Assembly (NCBI GenBank): GCA_003170375.1
Contig: PMZN01000104.1
Location: forward strand, 1-5,761
Direction of reading: 5' to 3'
Length of the DNA stretch: 5,761 nucleotides
Source: Acidimicrobiaceae bacterium
GTDB lineage: Bacteria; Actinomycetota; Acidimicrobiia; Acidimicrobiales; Bog-793
Shown: one piece after another, positions 1 to 5,024 of the stretch
Layout: every line of letters begins with the position of its first letter
Numbering within the stretch: the stretch's first letter is position 1
Position numbers and translations under genes: made by a program
The notes under the pieces: model-generated
Told to the model about the DNA's origin: nothing
Seen by the model: the letters and a program-made list of their open reading frames with translations, nothing else
Database searches by the model: none

Positions 1-41
1 GCTTTGCAGTACCGTACCGATTGCCTAAAACTACCTGATGG

Positions 42-242
42 ATGCCATTATATCGGCCCCGATGGGAGCGAAATGGGAGCGGGGTCTGGTGCGCGCACGC
101 GCAACTACGGCCCAGCGTTAGCGCGAACGGCGAGGGAGCCACGCGCGAGGAGGCGGTTGACGATCTGCGTGAGGCTCTCGCAGGCTTGATCGCCGAGTTC
201 GGAGTGCCTGATGAGTTGACGGTGGCGGTGGACATGGTTTGA
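42..242 (+). CDS. hicB: HicB-family antitoxin, short form
   Basis: This 66-residue protein would neutralise a HicA mRNA interferase in the cytoplasm. The C-terminal half is diagnostic: GEGATREEAVDDLREALAGL (about residues 32-51), then IAEFGVPDEL, is the typical HicB helix after the partial RNase-H-like fold. The N-terminal strands are YRPRWERNGSGVWCAH. A TGA at 36-38 in the same frame fixes ATG 42 as the first possible ATG; no convincing Shine-Dalgarno is visible. The length suits HicB proteins that lack a separate DNA-binding domain. Its TGA (240-242) overlaps an ATG at 242-244 (TGATG), the usual coupling to a hicA partner, but that downstream frame is not HicA-like beyond its first few codons and stops at 322. 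A HicA remnant appears only at 3453-3668. Family assignment is firm; function without an adjacent toxin is uncertain. Confidence 0.72.
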   Translation: MPLYRPRWERNGSGVWCAHAQLRPSVSANGEGATREEAVDDLREALAGLIAEFGVPDELTVAVDMV

Positions 243-661
243 TGCCCGAAATGCCCGCCGCGAGCGACACTCAAGCCACACATGCGCACGGGCGTGCTCG
301 TGCTCTTCGATCAGGGTGTTGAGGTAGCGAATCGAGCGGTGCTTCCGACTCTCCGGTTGTTCTACGAGCACAGTCCGTTCTGTCATCGTCATCCCCGGCG
401 GGCTGTCGGAGAAGACCACAAGACAGATCGGTCTCGGCCCGTGGCGCTGGACGCTGTCGGCATCGCCCTGCTCGTCGACTACCAGGCCTGCGTCGACCAT
501 CGGCCAGGGAATCAGAGGCCGGTCATCCGCGACGACGGGTTTGTCTTCTCGCCCTGAGTCGATTGCTCCAAGCCCTTCCGCCCAGGCAACATCCTCGGCC
601 GCGTACTGGCACGGGCGGCGTCAAGGGAATTGGAGTCCGGCTGAAAAGGCCGACGGCCCAC
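243..661 (-). pseudogene. Frameshifted coding remnant, unknown function
   Basis: On the minus strand a frame is open from 620 down to 105 and has coding-like third positions between about 610 and 260. The peptide reads QYAAEDVAWAEGLGAIDSG, then DDRPLIPWPMVDAGLVVDEQ, HGPRPICLVVFSDSPPG and RSIRYLNTLIEEHEHARAHV. There is an ATG at 500, but coding character clearly continues upstream of it, where this frame has no start before a TGA (plus 621-623). In the neighbouring minus frame, a GTG at 661 leads into FQPDSNSLDAARA. Adding one base near 608-609 would join SLDAARA to QYAAEDVAWAEG. I read this as a gene with a one-base deletion whose 3' end is lost or runs out antisense to hicB. I do not recognise the family. 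No membrane segment or metal motif is evident. Confidence 0.4.
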
Positions 662-671
662 ATTGTTTGTG

Positions 672-685
672 CTAGCGGGCGCTAG
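672..685. promoter_or_regulatory. 14-bp palindrome upstream of the AbiE operon
   Basis: CTAGCGGGCGCTAG has 6-bp perfect arms around a central GG. It lies about 90 bp before the antitoxin start and directly next to the first operator-like repeat (685-702). It could be an additional repressor site. It has no T-tract and is not in a terminator context for either neighbour. Confidence 0.3.
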
Positions 686-702
686 TTCACGCACAGCGTG
701 TA
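685..702 (+). promoter_or_regulatory. Operator-like site 1 of the AbiE promoter
   Basis: GTTCACGCACAGCGTGTA matches the reverse complement of 748-765 (GTTCACACTCAACGTGTA) at 15 of 18 positions, with both 6-bp ends identical. The site also holds its own dyad, CACGC-ACA-GCGTG (688-700). The two copies are 63 bp apart centre to centre, close to six helical turns, and flank a TATAGT -10-like hexamer. AbiEi antitoxins are known to bind paired inverted repeats in their own promoter and repress it. That this pair serves the same purpose is inference. Confidence 0.55.
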
Positions 703-732
703 CAAGCGACACTTCCGACAAATATGAGTTGC

Positions 733-738
733 TATAGT
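733..738 (+). promoter_or_regulatory. Possible -10 element of the AbiE operon
   Basis: TATAGT lies 38 bases before the antitoxin ATG and between the two operator-like repeats, where a repressor-controlled promoter would be expected. No good -35 hexamer is seen 16-18 bases upstream (about 709-716 reads acacttcc), so the promoter is weakly supported by sequence alone. Confidence 0.35.
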
Positions 739-747
739 TGTCACTGA

Positions 748-765
748 TACACGTTGAGTGTGAAC
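748..765 (-). promoter_or_regulatory. Operator-like site 2 of the AbiE promoter
   Basis: This is the inverted partner of 685-702, reading TACACGTTGAGTGTGAAC on the + strand. It contains a smaller dyad, ACAC-gttga-GTGT (749-761), and ends two bases before the GGAG ribosome-binding site of the antitoxin gene. A bound repressor here could block both transcript start and early elongation. Confidence 0.55.
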
Positions 766-776
766 TGGAGACGACC

Positions 777-1556
777 ATGGCAAACGATCGGGCTTTGAAG
801 GTCCTCGACCGGTTCGCCAGCGAAGGGCGGACGGCCTTCAGCGCGGCTGAAGTTCGAGAGGCCCTTGGTACGTCGCCTCAGGCCACCTCCAACCTGCTCA
901 CCCGTTGGGCCAGCATGGGCTTGGTGGATCGCCTGGCGGCCGGAAGGTACGCCGTCCGCCAGATCGGTTCTCTGGGGACGGCAGCGGTGTGGGACGACCT
1001 CGGCTCGGCCGTGGCCGCAGTTTTCGCCGGCCACCCCCACCGCATCGGATTCCTGACGGCCCTGGATCACCACGGGTTGCTGGTGCGGCCGGTCCGTGCC
1101 ATCCAAGTCGCCAGCCCGTATCGGCCTCGGGAGAAGGCGCTGACCGGACGGCCCCTTCGCGTCATTCGTGAGAGAGGGGACACCGTCCTCGTCGGGACCG
1201 AACCTCTCGGCCCGTCGCGCGTCGCAACAGTGCCGAGAGCACTCCTGGACGCGGCCTCGCGCCCGCTCCTGGTGGGAGGCGCGTCGCGGGTCGCCGAGGC
1301 CCTCGCGGCGGCAGGCACGGTCGTGGGAATCCGCGATCTCGCCCGTGAGATCAACGCCGATGCCTCCTACCGCCGGATTGGGTCCATCGCGACCACGCTG
1401 TCGCTCCCCGTGGCCCAGGGGCTGGAACTGCCCGTGTGGCGCTCCCTGATTGAGTTGGATCGCAAGGCGCGCGGCGAGAAGGGCTGGGTCGACAAGACAT
1501 GGGGCGTCGCCTGGCCCTATCCCGCAACCGAGCTGGAGGCGGTCGTGGCAGCATGA
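777..1556 (+). CDS. abiEi: AbiEi-like type IV antitoxin / autorepressor
   Basis: This 259-residue antitoxin is the first gene of a bicistronic AbiE operon. ATG 777 is chosen over an upstream TTG (738) because GGAG at 767-770 sits six bases before it. Residues about 5-61 form a winged helix-turn-helix: LDRFASEGRTAFSAAEVREA, then a recognition helix around SPQATSNLLTRWASMGLVDR, then the wing LAAGRYAV. The rest (about 62-259) is the antitoxin domain common to AbiEi proteins, including GFLTALDHHGLLVRPVRAIQ and an RVATVPRALLDAAS-type segment. In studied systems AbiEi counters the toxin without forming a stable complex and represses its own promoter. The paired inverted repeats upstream fit that. 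The last codons overlap the toxin start (ATGA), so translation is probably coupled. No lesion is visible. An alternative annotation would be a plain transcriptional regulator, but the partner gene argues strongly for a TA role. Confidence 0.85.
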   Translation: MANDRALKVLDRFASEGRTAFSAAEVREALGTSPQATSNLLTRWASMGLVDRLAAGRYAVRQIGSLGTAAVWDDLGSAVAAVFAGHPHRIGFLTALDHHGLLVRPVRAIQVASPYRPREKALTGRPLRVIRERGDTVLVGTEPLGPSRVATVPRALLDAASRPLLVGGASRVAEALAAAGTVVGIRDLAREINADASYRRIGSIATTLSLPVAQGLELPVWRSLIELDRKARGEKGWVDKTWGVAWPYPATELEAVVAA

Positions 1557-2377
1557 TCGCCAAGGGTGTCATCACGCAGCGAGCCAACGATGAGCGACTC
1601 CCCGCTCAGACCATCGAGCGCGACTACGTGCTGGCCCACGTTTGCACCGATATCGGCGCCGTCGGCGACCCGCGTCTCGTTTTCAAGGGGGGCACCTTGC
1701 TCCGCCTCTGCTACTTCGCCGACTACCGCTACTCCGCCGATCTCGACTTCTCCGCCATCGACGGTCTCTCGAGCAGCGACGCCGTCGCCCTCGTCGCGGT
1801 TGCGGTGGACACCTGCCGCAAGCGCCTCGAAGTACCCCTCCTGGAGATCGTTGACGGTGAGGGTGGTACCCCGTGGGTGAACTACGTGGGGCCGCTCGGC
1901 GCCAAGCCCCGGAAGCTCAAGCTCGACATCTCCGATACCGAACTGGTCGAGTCGCACCGCAGGATCGCGTTGCAACCACGCTGGTCCGACCTTCCCGACG
2001 GCACGGCGATCGACGGCTACACCCTCGACGAGGTAGCGGCGGAGAAGGTTCGATGCATTGCCGAGCGCTTGCAATGCCGCGACCTGTACGACATTCACGA
2101 ACTGCTCGACGACGGCAACGTTGATCCCTTGGAGGCCTGGCACCTCTACCTGCGCAAGGCGGAGAACGACGAAGGGCGGGGACGGCAGCGAACTTCACCT
2201 CGGGAGTGGTCGGCAACGTTTGAGAGACGCATGGCTGGGTATCGCGATCGATGGGACGGGGAGCTCGGCGACTACCTACCGGGCGAGGTCCCGGCGTTCG
2301 CCGACATCGAGAGACGCAGCCGCCGATACCTTGCGCCGCTTCTCGATGCCGCCCGCTTTCTCTCGGAGCAGCCCTAG
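1553..2377 (+). CDS. abiEii: AbiEii-like nucleotidyltransferase toxin
   Basis: This 274-residue cytoplasmic toxin is a DNA polymerase-beta-type nucleotidyltransferase of the AbiEii family. ATG 1553 overlaps the antitoxin TGA as ATGA and is preferred over an upstream in-frame ATG at 1499, which would extend into the antitoxin gene. All family motifs are present in order: KGGTLL at 45-50 (motif I), YSADLDFS at 60-67 with acidic pair D63/D65 (motif II), KLKLD at 121-125 with D125 (motif III), and a C-terminal segment LDEVAAEKVRCIAER (158-172) plus CRDLYDIHELL (175-185, motif IV). Characterised relatives need NTP; AbiEii prefers GTP, and the mycobacterial MenT enzymes add nucleotides to tRNA ends. 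The substrate here cannot be read from sequence. The protein looks complete and of usual size. A truncated relative lies convergently just downstream. Confidence 0.86.
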   Translation: MIAKGVITQRANDERLPAQTIERDYVLAHVCTDIGAVGDPRLVFKGGTLLRLCYFADYRYSADLDFSAIDGLSSSDAVALVAVAVDTCRKRLEVPLLEIVDGEGGTPWVNYVGPLGAKPRKLKLDISDTELVESHRRIALQPRWSDLPDGTAIDGYTLDEVAAEKVRCIAERLQCRDLYDIHELLDDGNVDPLEAWHLYLRKAENDEGRGRQRTSPREWSATFERRMAGYRDRWDGELGDYLPGEVPAFADIERRSRRYLAPLLDAARFLSEQP

Positions 2378-2419
2378 CCGATCGCGCTGCTCGCAGGCGA
2401 ACGCGCCGCCCGCGCCCAA

Positions 2420-2753
2420 TCGTCAGCCGCGCCGTCGCTGTCGCTGTCCCGCCGATACCTTCGGCTGAAGCCTCACCCATGTCCTTCATCAGCTTGTCGG
2501 TCGCGCCGCGTCCGCGTCCTGCGGGCAACACGAGGACGTCGATGTCCTCCGAGAAGCGCTCCACTATGCGATAGCCCTTCGACAGGCTGGTTCCACCCTT
2601 GAAGATGAAGGCAGCGCCGAAGTCGCGAGCCAGCACCCGAAGGACCTCACTCACCCAATAGTCCTTCTCGACGGCGGTGGGGCTGATACCGAGGCGCTCG
2701 GCCGCGGCATCGAGCGTCGGCCCGAACTCAACCAAGTCCCGAAATCGGGGCAT
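2420..2753 (-). pseudogene. Truncated AbiEii-like nucleotidyltransferase toxin
   Basis: ATG 2753 follows the stop of the upstream antitoxin by two bases. Residues 1 to about 110 are clearly a nucleotidyltransferase N-terminus: a helical AAERLGISPTAVEKDYWVSE (17-36), FIFKGGTSLSKGYRIVERFS (49-68) with motif I KGGTSL (52-57), and motif II FSEDID (67-72; acidic residues D70/D72). After about residue 110 (near 2420) similarity to the family ends. Motif III and the C-terminal RDxxD-type helix are missing. The frame has no stop before 1917, so a translated product would be about 278 residues with a tail read antisense from the first toxin gene. The family usually needs well over 200 residues, so this is probably an inactive remnant. 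The coordinates give the recognisable part only. It differs clearly from the toxin at 1553-2377, so it is not a duplicate. Confidence 0.75.
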
Positions 2754-2755
2754 CG

Positions 2756-3442
2756 TCAGCCGGTCAGTGCGAGGTCGTGGTGAACCGACTCGCTGCGAGC
2801 TGGTCGAACGGTGTCGAGTAATTCTGGTCGGCCGAGCGCGCCGAAGAGACGGCGAAGTCGCTCCCGAACTCGGGGTGGCTCGGTTTGCGACGCGCGGGCG
2901 AGCCGGTCGAGACGGACCGTACCGTTGTCAGCGAGATGGGCAATCCGATCCACTGCGTCGTGTGTTGAGACCTCGACGAGGGCGTTCCAGTCTCGCAGGA
3001 CCTCAAAGAGCGCGACCTCGGCAGGGCGGAGTCGCTCATCGCGGCGCTTGGTGCTGGCCGCACGACTGACGTAGTGGACGGGGCCTGGACTGCGTGGCGC
3101 TCGTCCTGGCACGGCGATCGCCTCGCGGCGCGTCACTTGGGTTGAAAGGCCGAGCGCCAGGGCGGCGCTCCATCCGCTAGGACCGGTGCCTGTGCCACCG
3201 ACGATCTCACCAGCGAGGCGATCCAGTGGCGGGGGAGCCACGCCGAGTCGGGTGGGTGTGCCGCACCAGTAGAGCCCTCGCCGGACTCGGCGGAGATCTC
3301 CGGTTCGAGTCATCCGCGAGAGCGTCTGGGCGACCGCGTCGGGAGAGCCATCGAAGTCCTCGGGCCGCCAGAAGCGGTCGCGCGAGGCGAAGACCCGCTT
3401 GCGTATCTCCGGCGCCACACTCGTCGTGCTCATGGTCGACAT
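2756..3442 (-). CDS. AbiEi-like wHTH antitoxin, second subfamily (DUF6088-like)
   Basis: This 228-residue protein is the first gene of the second AbiE-like module. The N-terminus (about 11-60) is a winged helix: IRKRVFASRDRFWRPEDFDG, then SPDAVAQTLSRMTRTGDLRR, then the wing VRRGLYWCG. The middle holds GPSGWSAALALGLSTQVTRR and IAVPGRAPRSPGPVHYVSRA, a pattern typical of AbiEi/DUF6088-type antitoxins. The C-terminus contains PAEVALFEVLRDWNALVEVS. ATG 3442 and ATG 3433 are both possible; neither has a strong Shine-Dalgarno. A TTGTCA hexamer (minus 3483-3478) with TACCGA 16 bases on could be its promoter. It is not closely similar to the antitoxin at 777-1556, so the two modules are unrelated acquisitions rather than copies. 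The gene looks intact although its toxin is truncated. It may persist as an orphan antitoxin or regulator. DUF6088 membership is from recognition, not a search. Confidence 0.75.
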   Translation of the reverse strand: MSTMSTTSVAPEIRKRVFASRDRFWRPEDFDGSPDAVAQTLSRMTRTGDLRRVRRGLYWCGTPTRLGVAPPPLDRLAGEIVGGTGTGPSGWSAALALGLSTQVTRREAIAVPGRAPRSPGPVHYVSRAASTKRRDERLRPAEVALFEVLRDWNALVEVSTHDAVDRIAHLADNGTVRLDRLARASQTEPPRVRERLRRLFGALGRPELLDTVRPARSESVHHDLALTG

Positions 3443-3452
3443 GCTACCAGTG

Positions 3453-3668
3453 ATGTCGGTAAGACGCTACGCGAAGCTGACAAACGCTTGTCGTGGCTTC
3501 TCTGCCTCCAGTCGCTCCGATTGCCGGCAGCCACTACGTCCTGCGTCACCCCGACGGTCGCGGCACGACAGTCCCGGTACATCACGGCCTGATGTCGCGA
3601 AGGGCACTTTGCGCAGCATCCTCGCTGACACGCAGTTGACGATCGAGGAGTTACGCCAGCTTTTGTAA
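3453..3668 (+). pseudogene. hicA: HicA-type toxin remnant with internal out-of-frame segment
   Basis: The frame from ATG 3453 to TAA 3668 ends in a clear HicA C-terminus, DVAKGTLRSILADTQLTIEE LRQLL (from 3591), and begins with a plausible VRRYAKLTNACRGF. The central HicA signature, IAGSHYVLRHPDGRGTTVPV with the catalytic-histidine GSH, is present but one frame over (3520-3588). Adding a single G at 3589/3590 (ggc-ct to ggc-cgt) would give HHGRDVAKGT, the usual HicA sequence. A compensating one-base gain must lie at about 3505-3519. As written, the 71-residue product lacks the active-site histidine and the dsRNA-binding-like core, so it should be inactive as an mRNA interferase. Its start is only 10 bases from the divergent antitoxin start at 3442, leaving no normal upstream promoter. 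The hicB partner seen here is 3.2 kb away at 42-242. Confidence 0.65.
3479..3492. promoter_or_regulatory. Imperfect palindrome over the -35 of the second antitoxin
   Basis: GACAAACGCTTGTC has perfect 5-bp arms (12 of 14 positions symmetric). Its left part forms the TTGTCA hexamer that could serve as -35 for the minus-strand antitoxin gene. It is a candidate autoregulatory operator, but it also lies within the hicA remnant and may be chance. Confidence 0.25.
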
Positions 3669-3713
3669 CCGACGCCAATGGGAATACCCGCCTTGAGTCC
3701 GCGGCGATCTTCT

Positions 3714-3920
3714 CTACGACGCGCGTCCGGGCCGCCGATGGTCGTCGATGAACTTCTGAAGGTCGGCTCGGTCAAAGCGGAGCTTGCCGCCGATCTTCAC
3801 GACCGACAGCTTGTCCTCGGCCACGAGCCGACGCATGTGGCGAATCGAGGTGCAGAGGAACTCGGCGGCCTCGGTGATGTCCAATAGCTCGGGAAATGGC
3901 AACTGCTCGACAGTCTTCAT
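3714..3920 (-). CDS. Excisionase-like HTH DNA-binding protein
   Basis: This 68-residue protein of the excisionase/HTH_17 (MerR-like winged helix) type binds DNA. In integrative elements such proteins steer the integrase toward excision. Residues 12-61 hold the domain: LLDITEAAEFLCTSIRHMRR (recognition helix around 24-33), LVAEDKLSVVKIGGKLRFDR (wing KIGGKLRF), then ADLQKFIDDH. AAAGGA (3930-3925) lies just upstream with five bases before ATG 3920, an excellent ribosome-binding site. In actinobacterial integrative elements xis is normally followed by int on the same strand. Here only about 45 bases separate its stop from the hicA remnant, and no integrase is present. It may still act as a regulator. 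Confidence in the fold is high; the excisionase role is inferred from family and context. Confidence 0.82.
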   Translation of the reverse strand: MKTVEQLPFPELLDITEAAEFLCTSIRHMRRLVAEDKLSVVKIGGKLRFDRADLQKFIDDHRRPGRAS

Positions 3921-4366
3921 GGCGTCCTTTCTTTCCTGCGTCTTGGCTGACAGCGGCGAGGGTCGTGCTCGATTTCGTCAGCTCGTGTTGTCTTCGGTCG
4001 GAACCTGCGGATGGCGGTAGCAACGGTTGGACGCCGGACGGCGACCGCTTCGTGACGGCGCCGCTCGGTTCATACGGTCCGCTGTTCCATTTACACGCAG
4101 CTCCCGGATCGCTCACGGAACCGCTCACACCGATCGCCATCACTGACCAATCACCGGGCGTCTCGGCGTTGTCCGAGAAACCTCCCGGGAACCTTGTCCG
4201 GTCCGGCGCACGAGCGGCGATCACCGGACCTCGGCGGGCTATGCCAGATCCTCCTCTCCAAGGGAGTAATGGCCGTACGAACGGGCGGTGCCTGACGTTG
4301 CAGGTTCGCGACGGCATTCATTGGGCTCTTTCGGGCAGCGTCCACGACCCGAAGTATGAAGAGGGC
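3921..4366. other. Gene-poor stretch upstream of the excisionase gene
   Basis: Long open frames exist on both strands, as expected at this GC content, but none shows a recognisable domain or a clear codon bias over its rivals. The plus frame around 4021-4320 and the minus frame covering the same bases are about equally GC-rich at third positions. The stretch contains the ribosome-binding site for the excisionase gene, one more CATTTAC motif (near 4088-4094) and runs of gctcac (near 4111-4130). It may hold the promoter region for the minus-strand genes; I see no clear -35/-10 pair. Confidence 0.3.
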
Positions 4367-4402
4367 CACTCACAGCAACACTCACAGCAACACTCACAGC
4401 GG
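4367..4402. repeat. Three tandem 12-bp repeats (CACTCACAGCAA)
   Basis: Two identical units at 4367-4378 and 4379-4390 are followed by a third with two changes (4391-4402). The unit shares the core CTCACAG with the second cluster at 4433-4480. The 12-bp period equals four codons, so the array could encode a tetrapeptide repeat on the minus strand, Cys-Glu-Cys-Cys in the register that avoids stops. Confidence 0.75.
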
Positions 4403-4669
4403 CAAGTTTCCGGAGACTTCTTTGGCGACGACTTCACAGCCAATCTCACAGGAGACCTCACAGGAAACCTCACAGGCGCAGCTCAGAGCCCACTTGTTGC
4501 GATTAGCGAAATCGCCCGCCTTATCCGCACCATGGGCTACAGCGGCAGTGATGTACCACGCAGGGATTCCGGGCTGGCGTCCAGGTTTCTCCGTGACCGC
4601 TGCCGGCTCGGGGAGTATGAATCGGTCGTCCCGGTCGGCTCGACATCGATCTCCCGAACTTCCCGAACG
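4394..4669 (-). pseudogene. Coding fragment with Cys-Glu tetrapeptide-repeat tail, unknown
   Basis: The minus-strand frame runs from just after a TGA (plus 4670-4672) to a TGA at 4396-4394, 91 codons with no ATG, GTG or TTG near its beginning, so it is probably a 5'-broken gene. It reads DDRFILPEPAAVTEKPGRQP, GIPAWYITAAVAHGADKAGD, FANRNKWALSCA, then a repeat tail CEVS-CEVS-CEIG-CEVV-AKEV, ending SGNLPL. Third codon positions are GC-rich and the composition is protein-like. The tail comes from 12-bp repeats at 4433-4480. Similar units continue after the stop (4367-4402) one base out of register, in a frame reading CECC-CECC-CEWP. This suggests the original tail was longer and a frameshift ended it. 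It sits upstream of, and on the same strand as, the excisionase gene, where integrative elements often carry replication or regulatory genes. I do not recognise the family. Confidence 0.45.
4433..4480. repeat. Four tandem 12-bp repeats (CTCACAGGARAC)
   Basis: The units start at 4433 (TTCACAGCCAAT), 4445 (CTCACAGGAGAC), 4457 (CTCACAGGAAAC) and 4469 (CTCACAGGCGCA), sharing TCACAG. The middle two differ by one base. On the minus strand they encode the Cys-Glu-Val/Ile-x tail of the fragment at 4394-4669. A non-coding reading as protein-binding iterons is possible but less likely. Confidence 0.7.
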
Positions 4670-4937
4670 TCATCGAGCCTGCCGAGCGTCAGAACGCGCT
4701 CGTGCATGGTGGGGGGATGCACTGGCTTACCGACGCGTCGCCGGAACGCGACGCGCGAGCGCGACTCGGGCGCGTCGCGACCCGCGACGGGTCGCAGTAC
4801 ACCGAGCCGGCTGACGACGCGCTGGGGCCGGGCGCTTGCCTCGCCATTCGATGCGTTCCACTTGCCCCTCAGCGTTCCCGTCTCTCACACCGCCTGCCGA
4901 TCGGCCTCTTGAACCTGCCGATCGCCTCCCGGTCACT
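4670..4937. other. Unassigned stretch with coding-like plus frame and short repeats
   Basis: From 4621 to about 4870 a plus frame has very GC-rich third positions and reads RLDIDLPNFPNVIEPAERQN, ALVHGGGMHWLTDASPERDA and GRVATRDGSQYTEPADDALG. It has no recognised domain or ribosome-binding site and may be a remnant. The same frame stays open into the relaxase at 5098, but the AT-rich segment between them argues against one protein. An 11-bp direct repeat, CCTGCCGATCG, occurs at 4893-4903 and 4914-4924, 21 bp apart. The minus strand is also open here without recognisable content. Confidence 0.25.
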
Positions 4938-5024
4938 TCATAGCGTCACCTGCACATTTACCTTTATTGACCGCCATTTACCTTTTCTTTTGCAGCCATT
5001 TACAAGCCTTTTCTCGCCTGTCAT
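4938..5024 (-). CDS. Possible 28-residue basic peptide
   Basis: ATG 5024 is preceded by GAGGA (5035-5031) with six bases between, a strong ribosome-binding site. The frame gives MTGEKRLVNGCKRKGKWRSI followed by KVNVQVTL and a TGA at 4940-4938. The peptide is Lys/Arg-rich, as nucleic-acid-binding micro-proteins can be. The DNA is much more AT-rich than its surroundings and also holds the CATTTA repeats, so the frame may be incidental to a control region. It is divergent from the relaxase gene. Confidence 0.25.
   Translation of the reverse strand: MTGEKRLVNGCKRKGKWRSIKVNVQVTL
4955..5002. repeat. AT-rich patch with iteron-like CATTTA repeats
   Basis: CATTTA occurs at 4955-4960, 4975-4980 and 4997-5002, spaced 20 and 22 bp, about two helical turns. 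The first two extend to CATTTACCTTT. The patch is conspicuously AT-rich inside a GC-rich window and lies about 100 bp upstream of the MobF relaxase start. Such arrays are typical of protein-binding sites at replication or transfer origins, or of a relaxase operator. Which of these applies is inference. Confidence 0.5.

Noticed and set aside
242..322. A complete hicA directly after hicB
   Set aside because: The ATG at 242 opens a frame of only 26 codons without the HicA histidine motif or C-terminus; only the overlapping start suggests a former hicA.
738..776. Upstream TTG start for the first antitoxin
   Set aside because: It has no Shine-Dalgarno and would place coding sequence over the second operator; ATG 777 has GGAG at ideal distance.
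1517..2143. A 208-codon minus frame antisense to the AbiEii gene
   Set aside because: It is the reverse shadow of a well-supported toxin gene with all family motifs.
2378..2430. A terminator or bidirectional terminator between the convergent modules
   Set aside because: I found no stable stem followed by a T-run; the GC-rich bases there are part of the truncated toxin remnant.
4367..4480. Short regular repeats as a CRISPR array
   Set aside because: The units are contiguous 12-mers with no unique spacers of proper length, and no cas genes are present.
3896..4912. A 338-codon open plus frame crossing the excisionase start and the repeat region
   Set aside because: It begins inside the excisionase gene on the other strand, has no ribosome-binding site or domain, and is antisense to the better-supported minus fragment at 4394-4669. 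Long chance frames are expected at this GC content.
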